Source: a virus. Taken from it: 43,621 nt of DNA. The notes below the pieces were generated by a model. That model did not search any database, was not told where the DNA came from, and saw only the letters and a program-made list of their open reading frames with translations. The stretch spans positions 1 to 43,621 of IMG/VR virus record IMGVR_UViG_3300049432_000131; one strand, written 5' to 3'. The translations under genes and the position numbers were made by a program. Shown one piece after another: positions 23,666 through 29,938 of the stretch. The first letter of the stretch is position 1, and each line of letters opens with the position of its first letter.

Positions 23666-23821
23666 TTGGACGGTCCGTGCGCTCTTTTCCTCGTCCTCCT
23701 CACCGTGTTGCTCCAACCGATCTGGGAAGACTGCTGGCACATCCTTCGCCGGCGATGGCTTCGTCCGCTCGGTCGACGGTTTGCCCGTGCCTGGCACGCC
23801 TTCCTCGAAGATCCGTCGTGA
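23666..23821 (+). CDS. Small membrane protein, TTG start
   Basis: 51 residues: one membrane segment near the start (CALFLVLLTVLLQPIW), then a Trp/Arg-rich end (ILRRRWLRPLGRRFARAWHAF). An AGAAGGG element lies 11 nt upstream. An in-frame stop lies 2 codons before the TTG. Coding status is moderate. It sits between boundary repeats 1 and 2. Confidence 0.4.
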   Translation: MDGPCALFLVLLTVLLQPIWEDCWHILRRRWLRPLGRRFARAWHAFLEDPS

Positions 23822-23845
23822 TGGTGTCATTATCAGAACCCTCCC

Positions 23846-23875
23846 TTTTTGAGACGCCGCGAGGGTGTCTCAAAA
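23846..23875. repeat. TTTTGAGAC-family boundary repeat, copy 2 (best palindrome)
   Basis: TTTTTGAGAC (23846-23855), 11 nt, GTCTCAAAA (23867-23875). The T-run precedes and the A-run follows the stem on both strands, the opposite of a terminator, so a DNA-binding or recombination site is more likely. Lies between convergent genes. Confidence 0.75.
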
Positions 23876-23922
23876 CCCCTCTTCCTCGCAGATTTCGGGA
23901 CCAAATTGTGCCGGGGACTCGC

Positions 23923-24237
23923 TTAGCCACCGCCTCTGAGGGGTCCAATAAGCAAGATTCCTATCACAGCGCACGCGATTAGAATCCCAATACCAATAGC
24001 CGGTACACCCCCAAGCGCCGTGCCTATTCCGAGTAAAATGCACATACCCAAGGGAATAAGAGCGAGAAAAGCCCAGATTCGGTTTCGACCGTGTGTACGC
24101 TCCTTATCGGCGGCAACGCAACCAGTGCACCAAAATGGTGTTGCCATGTGTCTTACGCAGTATGACTTAGTGCAATTACTGCAGCGGGCGACGATAGGAA
24201 GGTCACACTGCCATGCGTCACAGGTCGACCCTGCCAT
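23923..24237 (-). CDS. Zinc-finger membrane protein (B-box-like)
   Basis: 104 residues from ATG 24237, preceded by GAGGAGAG 4 nt away. N-terminal Cys/His cluster C.....C....V..C..C...YC..H......WC..C (about 5-43) resembles a B-box or zinc ribbon. Two membrane segments follow (about 54-76 and 78-100). Function unknown; likely a membrane-bound accessory protein. Confidence 0.6.
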   Translation of the reverse strand: MAGSTCDAWQCDLPIVARCSNCTKSYCVRHMATPFWCTGCVAADKERTHGRNRIWAFLALIPLGMCILLGIGTALGGVPAIGIGILIACAVIGILLIGPLRGGG

Positions 24238-24350
24238 GACACTCTCCTCGCACTGAGTCACGTTTTTTGTAGCCTGACTGGATATAGACGATTGAAATAC
24301 TCTAGGGAGTAGGGACGATTACGTCAACCCCTCCCAAGAATCTGCAATCC

Positions 24351-24380
24351 TTTTTGAGACAGCTGAATGTCGATGCGTCT
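24351..24380 (+). repeat. TTTTGAGAC-family boundary repeat, copy 3
   Basis: TTTTTGAGACAGCTGAATG then ATGCGTCT. It shares about 20 positions with copy 5. Confidence 0.6.
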
Positions 24381-24420
24381 GGGCCTTAGTGACACCTACT
24401 GTCGAGTCTCACAAACGGCC

Positions 24421-24450
24421 TTTTTGCGACGAACGGGACGTGTCCCAAAA
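24421..24450. repeat. TTTTGAGAC-family boundary repeat, copy 4 (variant palindrome)
   Basis: TTTTTGCGAC, 11 nt, GTCCCAAAA: same spacing as copy 2, with one changed base in each arm. Confidence 0.5.
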
Positions 24451-24517
24451 TCGCCTAGAAAGTGTGTGAAAGTCAAGGTCCGGGTCGGCGGTGACGCGCA
24501 CATACACCCACGCCTCG

Positions 24518-24540
24518 TTTGAGACGCTGAATGGCTATGC
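24518..24540 (+). repeat. TTTTGAGAC-family boundary repeat, copy 5
   Basis: TTTGAGACGCTGAATGG then CTATGC, 22 nt before the Nudix start. Confidence 0.55.
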
Positions 24541-24561
24541 GAAAGCTTGTACAGTACCTTT

Positions 24562-25035
24562 ATGGTGACGATGGACAGTCGCGTTGGCGCATATGTGATC
24601 GTGATCGAGGAGAACCGTGTTCTCCTTGTTCGCTGGGTAGAGGGACCAGTCCCGGAGTGGACCATCCCTGGAGGCGGCATGGAGTTCGGCGAGACGGCAG
24701 AGGCCTGTGCTGTGCGGGAAGCCCGCGAGGAGACCGGACTTGATGTGGTGATCGATCGACTCCTCGGAGTTCACGACCGCTACATCCCCTTGGAGCAACG
24801 GTTGAGTGCCGGCGACCGTCCGTTGCATCTACACAGAGTCTTCTACCAAGGACATGTCACTGGAGGTGAGTTGATGCCCACCTCTGACTTTGGGAACGAT
24901 CGGGCAGCGTGGATCTCCCTGGCCGACATCCCAGAGATGGTACGTGAACTAGGGGTGGACGTTGCATTGGCACTGGCCGGTTGCGGACCAACCACATATG
25001 TCTCAAAAACGGTCAGGTCCTGCGATCAGGGCTAA
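24562..25035 (+). CDS. Nudix hydrolase
   Basis: 157 residues from ATG 24562 (ATG 24571 is possible). The Nudix box G-x5-E-x7-RE-U-x-EE-x-GU is complete at residues 38-60 (GGMEFGETAEACAVREAREETGL). Such enzymes hydrolyse nucleoside diphosphates linked to another moiety, such as oxidised dNTPs or NDP-sugars; the substrate is not predictable here. The last codons run through boundary repeat 6 and overlap the convergent zinc-ribbon gene. It looks like acquired cargo. Confidence 0.85.
   Translation: MVTMDSRVGAYVIVIEENRVLLVRWVEGPVPEWTIPGGGMEFGETAEACAVREAREETGLDVVIDRLLGVHDRYIPLEQRLSAGDRPLHLHRVFYQGHVTGGELMPTSDFGNDRAAWISLADIPEMVRELGVDVALALAGCGPTTYVSKTVRSCDQG
25000..25009 (-). repeat. TTTTGAGAC-family boundary repeat, copy 6
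   Basis: GTCTCAAAAA, inverted relative to copy 5, so copies 5 and 6 bracket the Nudix gene. Confidence 0.5.
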
Positions 25036-25158
25036 CTCGGAACCCCCAAACCTGTGACCATTGCTGCATACATAAACCCAATAGACGTATTCACCATCGG
25101 GACTGAGACCCCAGGTTTGATGACTCAGTACTAACTCTTTACATTTTGGACATTCCAT
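25003..25158 (-). CDS. Small zinc-ribbon protein
   Basis: 51 residues from ATG 25158 (ECPKCKELVLSHQTW...YVYWVYVCSNGHRFGG). Two pairs, C-P-K-C and C-S-N-G-H, suggest one zinc site. Its 3' end overlaps the end of the Nudix gene on the other strand. Function unknown. Confidence 0.5.
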   Translation of the reverse strand: MECPKCKELVLSHQTWGLSPDGEYVYWVYVCSNGHRFGGSELALIAGPDRF

Positions 25159-25169
25159 ATCGTTATGTT

Positions 25170-25258
25170 GTCTCAAAAACCCCCGTTTCTCAGACAACCT
25201 CCGAACGGCGTTCGGTTGCCGAGGTTTCCCCAGACCTGACCGTCTCAAAAGTCGTCTC
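25170..25258 (-). repeat. TTTTGAGAC-family boundary repeats, copies 7 and 8
   Basis: GTCTCAAAAA at 25170-25179, then GTCTCAAAA at 25242-25250 followed by two further GTCTC at 25254 and near 25270. Between them is a hairpin with CCGAAC-GGC-GTTCGG. Confidence 0.55.
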
Positions 25259-25270
25259 TAAATCTGCGTC

Positions 25271-25636
25271 TCATTTCTTGCGGCCCCTCTTAGGTTTTGG
25301 AGCGTCCTCCAGCGGCGCCTGGTACGGCGGCATCGCCTCCCCGGTCACCTGCTGCCACACTTCCCCCAGCGGGAAGATGTCGCCCTCGGGCGCAAACCCC
25401 GTGACCCCGATCTCGTCGGGGGCGATCTCCCGCTCTGGTCGAGCGTAGAAGTTCGCGACTCCGAACCTGCCAACCACCGCGGCGTAGTTATCCCGGAAGA
25501 TCGCCTCCTGACGGTCGATCATCTCGGACGGCGTCCTCCCGGCCGCGATCCCCTGCTTGACCACGTTCTTGGCCGCGTCTTCGGCCACCCAGGGCTTGGT
25601 ATAGGCATCGTCGATGGTGCGTCGTCGTTCTGGCAT
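25271..25636 (-). CDS. Unknown protein, 121 residues
   Basis: Helical N-terminal half (DDAYTKPWVAEDAAKNVVKQGIAAGRTPSEMIDRQEAIFRDNYAAVVGRFG), then a proline-rich part and basic end (KPKRGRKK). No family recognised. The ATG lies about 20 nt after a tRNA-like element in the same transcript, which also carries the 59-residue gene upstream. Confidence 0.6.
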   Translation of the reverse strand: MPERRRTIDDAYTKPWVAEDAAKNVVKQGIAAGRTPSEMIDRQEAIFRDNYAAVVGRFGVANFYARPEREIAPDEIGVTGFAPEGDIFPLGEVWQQVTGEAMPPYQAPLEDAPKPKRGRKK

Positions 25637-25656
25637 AGATCATTGAGACTACTCAG

Positions 25657-25764
25657 TGGAGCGGGCGGGGATTTGCACCCCGCATGAGTAATCATCTCAG
25701 CTACCCTAGGCGATTGATGAGATCGCATTCTGGCAGCCGGGTTTACCTATTTCCCCACCGCTCC
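25657..25764 (-). ncRNA. tRNA-Leu-like RNA element 1 (aberrant)
   Basis: Read on the minus strand: acceptor GGAGCGG...CCGCTCC with A as discriminator and no CCA. The D-arm TGGGGAAATAGGTAAACCC is canonical for class II tRNA. The T-arm is CGGGG-TGCAAAT-CCCCG. The centre is enlarged: GCTGCC pairs with GGTAGC around GCGAT-CTCATCA-ATCGC, whose 7-base loop could present CAU. Length is 108 nt against about 85 for normal tRNA-Leu. It may be a decayed tRNA or a structural RNA. It lies between two genes of one transcript. Confidence 0.5.
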
Positions 25765-25766
25765 AC

Positions 25767-25946
25767 TCAATAGTCATCTCCATACCCACTCACGCGTTCC
25801 TCGTAGTCGCTCTCCAGGTGGTCATCTACAGCCGGCTCTGGCACCTCGTAGAAATCGTGGGTAAACGCCCGCTCTAAGAGATCCTCCTCGTCGTGGGTCT
25901 CTGGACCTGGCCCTCTCTCCGGGCCGATAGATTCTCTTTCTGACAT
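25767..25946 (-). CDS. Small acidic protein
   Basis: 59 residues, strongly acidic (MSERESIGPERGPGPETHDEEDLLERAFTHDFYEVPEPAVDD...). The ATG is 12 nt after a good -10, in a near-leaderless arrangement seen for other early genes. Function unknown. Confidence 0.5.
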   Translation of the reverse strand: MSERESIGPERGPGPETHDEEDLLERAFTHDFYEVPEPAVDDHLESDYEERVSGYGDDY

Positions 25947-25958
25947 AGGAACACCAGC

Positions 25959-25988
25959 ACACTACCATTTTCATCTATATTATGTCAA
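25959..25988 (-). promoter_or_regulatory. Early promoter, minus strand
   Basis: On the minus strand TTGACA (25983-25988), 18 nt, TAGTGT (25959-25964). The text TTGACATAAtA matches the early promoter family. It drives the 59-residue gene, tRNA-like element 1 and the 121-residue gene. Confidence 0.6.
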
Positions 25989-26036
25989 CTATAAATGGTG
26001 CTGTTGTCGCACGCGACCACTGTACGTACGTTACTC

Positions 26037-26087
26037 TTAGCGAGTAGAATCGCTAAGTAGCGAAACGCTTCTGGAAACTCGCTAAAG
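26037..26087. promoter_or_regulatory. Palindromic operator before MerR-like gene
   Basis: TTAGCGA-GTAGAA-TCGCTAA (26037-26056) is a perfect 7+7 palindrome. Further copies of the half-site follow as GTAGCGA near 26057 and CTCGCTAA near 26078-26086. Position right before the gene suggests autoregulation. Confidence 0.6.
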
Positions 26088-26097
26088 GGAGGGCACC

Positions 26098-26727
26098 ATG
26101 CTCCGACCCAAAGACGTTGCCGATCAGCTCCATATCTCGGCTCCCACGCTCCGGCTCTGGAGCAATAACTTCTCCGATGTTCTCTCCCCCGCCGCCCAGA
26201 AGTCGACGACAGAAAGCGGCACCGCCGCCCAGCGCCGCTACACCGACGAGGACCTGGCCGTCTTCCGCAGGGCCAAGCAGTACCTCGACGGCGGCAAGAC
26301 CTACGAGGAGACCTTACACCTCCTCAAGGAATCCCCGCCAGAGCCAGCAGAACCGCCGCAGAGCGACGAAACCGTCCCAGAGGTGTCGTCGTCCCTCCCA
26401 GCGGTGAACTGGGACGAGCACCCGGTCTTCGTGGCTTTCCGCGAGGCCCTCGCCGCCAAGGACGAGACGATCCGGGCGAAGGATCAGGCTCTCGTCGCGA
26501 CCGAGGCCACGGTACGCTCTAAGGAGGAGACGATCACGGCGCTTCGCTCGACGATCGATCTGCAGGAGCGCCAGCTCGAGGATTTGCGGTCGCGGCCGGT
26601 TGTCACCGCTCCACCGGCTGCGGCACCGCTGCCAGCTTCCTCGTCGACTCGTTTTCGCTGGGGATTCCTGAACCGGCTCCTGGTCCTACCCGGTGACAAT
26701 CCGGCACCAGTTGACGGGAAGGGGTAG
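26098..26727 (+). CDS. MerR-like HTH protein with coiled coil
   Basis: 209 residues. N-terminal MerR-type winged helix (LRPKDVADQLHISAPTLRLWSNNFSDVLSP...RRYTDEDLAVFRRAKQYLDGGKTYEETLHLL, 1-80), a Pro/Glu linker, a helical coiled coil (about 105-165, AAKDETIRAKDQAL...) and a Pro/Ala-rich C-terminus. It may be a regulator or a partition/replication partner, as it lies directly upstream of the replication initiator. GGGAGGG lies 5 nt before the ATG. Confidence 0.7.
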   Translation: MLRPKDVADQLHISAPTLRLWSNNFSDVLSPAAQKSTTESGTAAQRRYTDEDLAVFRRAKQYLDGGKTYEETLHLLKESPPEPAEPPQSDETVPEVSSSLPAVNWDEHPVFVAFREALAAKDETIRAKDQALVATEATVRSKEETITALRSTIDLQERQLEDLRSRPVVTAPPAAAPLPASSSTRFRWGFLNRLLVLPGDNPAPVDGKG

Positions 26728-26761
26728 CGGGCAGAAGATAGGCCCAACAAAGAAAGAGCGC

Positions 26762-26856
26762 CCGATCGGTCCGTGGGGACTAACCAGACGCTACTCCCTA
26801 GCAAGATGAGCGTACCAGCCCCCTTCGGATCGGTCAAGACCGTCCCAGGGGGTTTT
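26762..26856 (+). promoter_or_regulatory. Attenuator-like leader of the replication gene
   Basis: Hairpin CCCCC (26819-26823) with GGGGG (26848-26852), inner CGGT-CAAG-ACCG, followed by TTTT. It works as a terminator on paper and also buries the only ribosome site (AGGGGG, 6 nt before GTG). An upstream segment, CCGATC..TCCG.GGGG (26762-26778), can pair with the left half of this hairpin, which would open it. This mutually exclusive folding resembles plasmid copy-control attenuators. Confidence 0.5.
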
Positions 26857-26858
26857 CT

Positions 26859-27665
26859 GTGCCTGACCAATACGACGCACTCAAGGCACTCCTCTCCGAC
26901 CGCCCCATCGCCTTCCACCCGATGCTGGCCCGTCTCTTCGGCGGGATCAACGAGGCGCTCCTGTTCCAGCAGCTCGCCTACTGGTCCGACAAGGGCTCCG
27001 ATCCCGAGTGGATCTACAAGACCCAGAAGGACTTGGAGGAGGAGACGACGCTCACGCGTACCCAGCAGGAGACCGCCCGCGCCAAGCTCCGTAAGCTGGG
27101 CGTGATCGAGGAGCAGAAGCGAGGCCTCCCCGCCAAGCTTTACTTCCGCGTCCAATGGGAGAACGTCTTCGCCCTCCTCAACAGCCAAGTCCGCGGAAAA
27201 CCCACATCCAAGGATGCAGGAAACCTGCAACCAAGGATGCGGGAACTCAGCAAACTAGATCGCGGGGAACCCGCAGACCAGCCTGCATCTATCCAGCAGC
27301 CATTAACAAAGATGACTACAGAGAGTACAGACAAAGAGGACCCGTCGAATGATTCGAATGAAAACCCGTTAGTTATGTCGAGAGAGGATGCCGAACGGAT
27401 CGCGTGGGTGATCAAAGACGTGGCCCGCGAGTTCGCCGACCAGGCGCCAGCGAAGAGTTCCGCGACCCGCGCCTGTCGGCTCTACAGCCAATCCAGACTC
27501 GACCTGGGCGAGTTCCTCGACGTGATTCAACAGGCCAGGCTGAGGACGAAGCGCTACACCGGCAGCATCAAGGCGGAACGCCTGGAGAACGGCGCCAAGC
27601 CGAAGATGGGGTACTTCTTCGGGGTGCTGGAGGATCTCGTGGCCGGGACAAATCGTGTTCGCTGA
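26859..27665 (+). CDS. Replication initiator-like winged-helix protein
   Basis: 268 residues from GTG 26859. N-terminal part (FHPMLARLFGGINEALLFQQLAYWSDKG...WIYKTQKDLEEETTLTRTQQETARAKLRKLGVIEEQKRGLPAKLYFRV) is the winged-helix pattern shared by plasmid and phage replication initiators and DnaD-like proteins. The middle is a disordered linker; residues about 170-265 form a second helical domain. It is followed by a repeat-rich block that may be the origin. No polymerase or helicase is encoded, so it would recruit host enzymes. Confidence 0.7.
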   Translation: MPDQYDALKALLSDRPIAFHPMLARLFGGINEALLFQQLAYWSDKGSDPEWIYKTQKDLEEETTLTRTQQETARAKLRKLGVIEEQKRGLPAKLYFRVQWENVFALLNSQVRGKPTSKDAGNLQPRMRELSKLDRGEPADQPASIQQPLTKMTTESTDKEDPSNDSNENPLVMSREDAERIAWVIKDVAREFADQAPAKSSATRACRLYSQSRLDLGEFLDVIQQARLRTKRYTGSIKAERLENGAKPKMGYFFGVLEDLVAGTNRVR

Positions 27666-27791
27666 CGGCCTATAGCGGGTGGAAGAAAGGGTGGAAGATA
27701 GTCTTCACCCAAACAGATCCGGCCGAGGCTAAATCCCGCGTCCGCACGCGGAAATCACGGTTCCAGGGATGACAGGGAGGAACGGCACTTC

Positions 27792-27861
27792 GTGCGGGGG
27801 GAGTGTCGGACCCCGCTTCTCTTTCGTCGCAGGCTCCTCAGGCCCGACACTCCCCCCGCAC
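27792..27861. repeat. 18-bp perfect inverted repeat
   Basis: Arm GTGCGGGGGGAGTGTCGG (27792-27809) is repeated inverted at 27844-27861 with a 34-nt loop. Confidence 0.9.
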
Positions 27862-27982
27862 TCTCCCTGCAGAGGAGCAGCGGTGCTTCGCACGCGCTGA
27901 CGAACACCTTCGTTCCTCAGGTCTTCGGGCTCCTCTTCCGGTCGGTGCTCCCCCCACTCGTTCCTCGCGGGGGGCCGAACCG

Positions 27983-28025
27983 AAATCGCGGGGCATTCCT
28001 CCCTGGCCCCCCTTCCCCGCGATTT
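27983..28025. repeat. 11-bp perfect inverted repeat
   Basis: AAATCGCGGGG and CCCCGCGATTT, with a 21-nt pyrimidine-rich loop. Confidence 0.9.
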
Positions 28026-28188
28026 GGGGAACCGGTGTGTTCCCAACCGATGCTCCTGCCTGGCTTCCTCAGTGTGTCACGCGCGGGTCTCCCCCTCCGT
28101 CAAGCCACGCTGCGCTCTGCGGGCTTGACCTCGGACCCGCGTGTGCTGCCGGAAGCCCGCTCGCAGGAGCAGAAAGGAGGTGAGAGCG

Positions 28189-28386
28189 ATGGAAGAACGA
28201 CGATTTGAGGTGATCAGCCTCTCGTGGGAACAGGCGGTAGCCGTGCTGGCGCTGATCGAAACCTACCTGGAGAAGTACGGGGAGGGGACGAGGAGGGAAA
28301 AACCGGAGCTGTTTGAGGCGCTGGTGCGGAGCCGGTTCAAGCTCAACGCCCTGGTGACTCGGAAACGATCCACGGCGGCGGTATGA
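28189..28386 (+). CDS. Small helical protein
   Basis: 65 residues. AAAGGAGGTGAG lies about 8 nt before ATG 28189, a strong site. MEERRFEVISLSWEQAVAVLALIETYLEKYGEG... is helical and basic at the end. The stop overlaps the next ATG. Function unknown. Confidence 0.6.
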   Translation: MEERRFEVISLSWEQAVAVLALIETYLEKYGEGTRREKPELFEALVRSRFKLNALVTRKRSTAAV

Positions 28387-28565
28387 AGACCTGGAAGGTG
28401 ATTCGGGTCTACAAGGTGCCAGCCAACGACAAAGTTGAAGCCTTGCGCCGCTACCATGCCCTGGAAGCGGCCGGGAGCGAAAACGCGTACTTCACCGCAG
28501 AGTTCGCGGTCGAGGACAAGCCTGTCGGTTTCTGGGCTCAGGTCTGGAAGCAGATTCTAGGTTAG
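28383..28565 (+). CDS. Small protein, unknown
   Basis: 60 residues (MKTWKVIRVYKVPANDKVEALRRYHALEAAGSENAYFTAEFAVEDKP...WKQILG), a compact strand-helix-strand pattern. Coupled to the preceding gene by ATGA overlap. Short ferredoxin-like folds of this type occur in many phages without known function. Confidence 0.55.
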   Translation: MKTWKVIRVYKVPANDKVEALRRYHALEAAGSENAYFTAEFAVEDKPVGFWAQVWKQILG

Positions 28566-28679
28566 CGATTTGAACGCTGACGCTTCCCCGGTCGGCTATA
28601 CCGGGGAAGAGCTAGGGTTCAAGACAAGTCGAAAAGGTCGAACAAGTCGAATGCTCATTGGCGCTCGCTCACGCTATGG
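28566..28679. other. Intergenic hairpin and three short direct repeats
   Basis: A 10-bp perfect hairpin CTTCCCCGGT...ACCGGGGAAG (about 28582-28609) separates convergent operons and may terminate both. It is followed by AAGTCGAA, AGGTCGAA, AAGTCGAA (about 28625-28650), three near-identical copies at 9-10 nt steps that look like small iterons. Confidence 0.5.
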
Positions 28680-28832
28680 TTAGCGCGTTCGCTCGCGCCC
28701 CCCGTTCTGGACCATAAACAGCGTGCTCATCGCGATGATGACGGCGCCGGCGGTGGCGACGTGGTCGTCGCCAAACCAGAAGAGCAAACCCCCGGCGATC
28801 AACCACGTCGTCTCGAGGAGGCGCCGCCTCAT
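28680..28832 (-). CDS. Small two-span membrane protein
   Basis: 50 residues (MRRRLLETTWLIAGGLLFWFGDDHVATAGAVIIAMSTLFMVQNGG...). Two hydrophobic segments are separated by GDDH. AGAGGAGG lies 7 nt before the ATG. The start overlaps the upstream stop by 4 nt, so it belongs to the SSB operon. Confidence 0.5.
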   Translation of the reverse strand: MRRRLLETTWLIAGGLLFWFGDDHVATAGAVIIAMSTLFMVQNGGRERTR

Positions 28833-29062
28833 GGTTTTGCCTCCTCTGACTTTACCTTAGCGGTTCTGATGGCTGCCCTCAGTTCGGCGAGGCTGCGCTC
28901 GACCTTTGCCACGGCCTTCTCGATGCTTTCGGGTTCGAGCTTGCTGTGGGCTCCCCACTCAAGCAGCTGCTTGAAGTGGAAGCGATATCCGCGCTCGAAC
29001 TGGCCCGCCTTGTCCAGCATCCGTTGTTTCCAGTACTCGACTTTGCCCTCATCTCTATCCAT
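28829..29062 (-). CDS. Small charged helical protein of the SSB operon
   Basis: 77 residues from ATG 29062; the upstream in-frame GTG lies inside the ribosome site GGGGAGGTG. Sequence: MDRDEGKVEYWKQRMLDKAGQFERGYRFHFKQLLEWGAHSK..., largely helical. It overlaps the SSB gene end by 8 nt. Function unknown. Confidence 0.55.
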   Translation of the reverse strand: MDRDEGKVEYWKQRMLDKAGQFERGYRFHFKQLLEWGAHSKLEPESIEKAVAKVERSLAELRAAIRTAKVKSEEAKP

Positions 29063-29879
29063 GGTGCTCACCTCCCCTCAGCTTAGGCGTTCTGACCGCT
29101 ACCGCGTTGACCTCCTCGTAGGTCTTTCCCCGGTATTCCCGGTTCTGCAGGTAGCCCACCACCTGGTATTGCTCTCCTCTTTTCACCAGCTCGCTCACCC
29201 GCTCGGCCATCGCCCGAAAGGCAACCACCGTGAACCAGTTGGTGATCTCCTCATCGGTTTCGCCCTCGGGTGTCTCGTGAACCGCTAAGGGAAACTTGGC
29301 AATGAGCGTTCCTCCCTTAGTGGTTCGGACGCGGGGATTGTTCCCTGCCCGGCCCACGAGCTCAACGCGTTCGCCCTTCTTTGGCTGGGGTTCCGTGTTC
29401 GTAGCGGTTTTGGTGTTCGTTCGCGCTGGGGCGGGTTCGTCTGCCGCGATGTATTCCTCAAGGGTTTCGACCGGGTGGGCGGAGACGTCGGGGAGGGATT
29501 CTTGTTTCGGCTTGGGCTGGACAAAGAGCGTGACCTCGCCCTGCTCGCCGAGGATGAGGGTCTGGAAGCTGGAGGGGCTTTCGGAGGAGAACATGACGTT
29601 TGTGCCCTGCACCTGGGGCGGGTGGTCGACGCTCATGGTGAGCCCGATGCCCTCGCCCGCGTAGCGCACGACGCCGGCCCTGGGGTAGACGTCAAGCTCG
29701 CCTTGGCTGTACTCGTGGTCGCCGCCGAGGGGAAAGCGCGTACCGAGGCCATACAGGCTGTCTAGTCGTGGACTGGGAATCGAGGCAAGGGGAACGGCGA
29801 TCTCGTCGGGATGCCAGGGATCGGGTGAAGACATATCCCTGGAGTCTTCGGCGAAGTGAAGAATTCGGTTTTCTCGCAT
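29055..29879 (-). CDS. ssb: Single-stranded DNA-binding protein with long N-terminal extension
   Basis: 274 residues. Residues about 165-270 form an SSB OB fold: ERVELVGRAGNNPRVRTTKGGTLIAKFPLAVHETPEGETDEEITNWFTVVAFRAMAERVSELVKRGEQYQVVGYLQNREYRGKTYEEVNAVAV. The N-terminal 160 residues are an extra beta-rich domain and an acidic linker not found in ordinary SSB. The acidic tip normal for SSB is missing (ends GGEHHG). The first codons (MRENRI) and promoter resemble those of the ArdC gene at 35107. Confidence 0.75.
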   Translation of the reverse strand: MRENRILHFAEDSRDMSSPDPWHPDEIAVPLASIPSPRLDSLYGLGTRFPLGGDHEYSQGELDVYPRAGVVRYAGEGIGLTMSVDHPPQVQGTNVMFSSESPSSFQTLILGEQGEVTLFVQPKPKQESLPDVSAHPVETLEEYIAADEPAPARTNTKTATNTEPQPKKGERVELVGRAGNNPRVRTTKGGTLIAKFPLAVHETPEGETDEEITNWFTVVAFRAMAERVSELVKRGEQYQVVGYLQNREYRGKTYEEVNAVAVRTPKLRGGEHHG

Positions 29880-29895
29880 ATAGTGGAGTGGATCG

Positions 29896-29925
29896 ATCGT
29901 AGCAGAGCGGGTGTATTTATGTCAA
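29896..29925 (-). promoter_or_regulatory. Early promoter of the SSB operon
   Basis: On the minus strand TTGACA (29920-29925), 18 nt, TACGAT (29896-29901). The text TTGACATAA-TACACCCG is shared with the ArdC promoter at 35064. Confidence 0.7.
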
Positions 29926-29938
29926 CAAGGAGAGAGAG

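Larger units (their letters stand above)
24262..24561. other. Intergenic stretch carrying boundary repeats 3-5
   Basis: No gene is seen. Contains TTTTTGAGAC at 24351, TTTTTGCGAC-N11-GTCCCAAAA at 24421-24450 and TTTGAGAC at 24518. The sequences after copies 3 and 5 are also alike (GCTGAATG..C.ATGCG), so these are longer direct repeats. Confidence 0.5.
27666..28188. other. Non-coding block of nested inverted repeats (candidate origin)
   Basis: No good gene in 500 bp. Perfect or near-perfect stems follow one another: 18 bp (27792-27809 with 27844-27861), 11 bp AAATCGCGGGG (27983-27993 with 28015-28025), 6 bp GGGAAC/GTTCCC (about 28027-28044), and an outer CGCGGGT/ACCCGCG with inner GTCAAGCC/GGCTTGAC (about 28082-28140). 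Smaller stems lie between them. Position directly after the replication gene suggests a replication or transfer origin. Confidence 0.6.

Noticed and set aside
23448-25258. TTTTGAGAC motifs as rho-independent terminators
   Set aside because: The T-run is on the 5' side of the stem and A-run on the 3' side on both strands, opposite to a terminator.
25657-25764. Ordinary tRNA gene
   Set aside because: D-arm and T-arm look real, but the centre is about 20 nt too long and no standard anticodon arm can be placed next to the D-arm.
27792-28208. Open frames of 138 and 126 codons across the inverted-repeat block
   Set aside because: Low-complexity Ser/Pro/Arg composition, no ribosome site, and the DNA is explained by nested palindromes.
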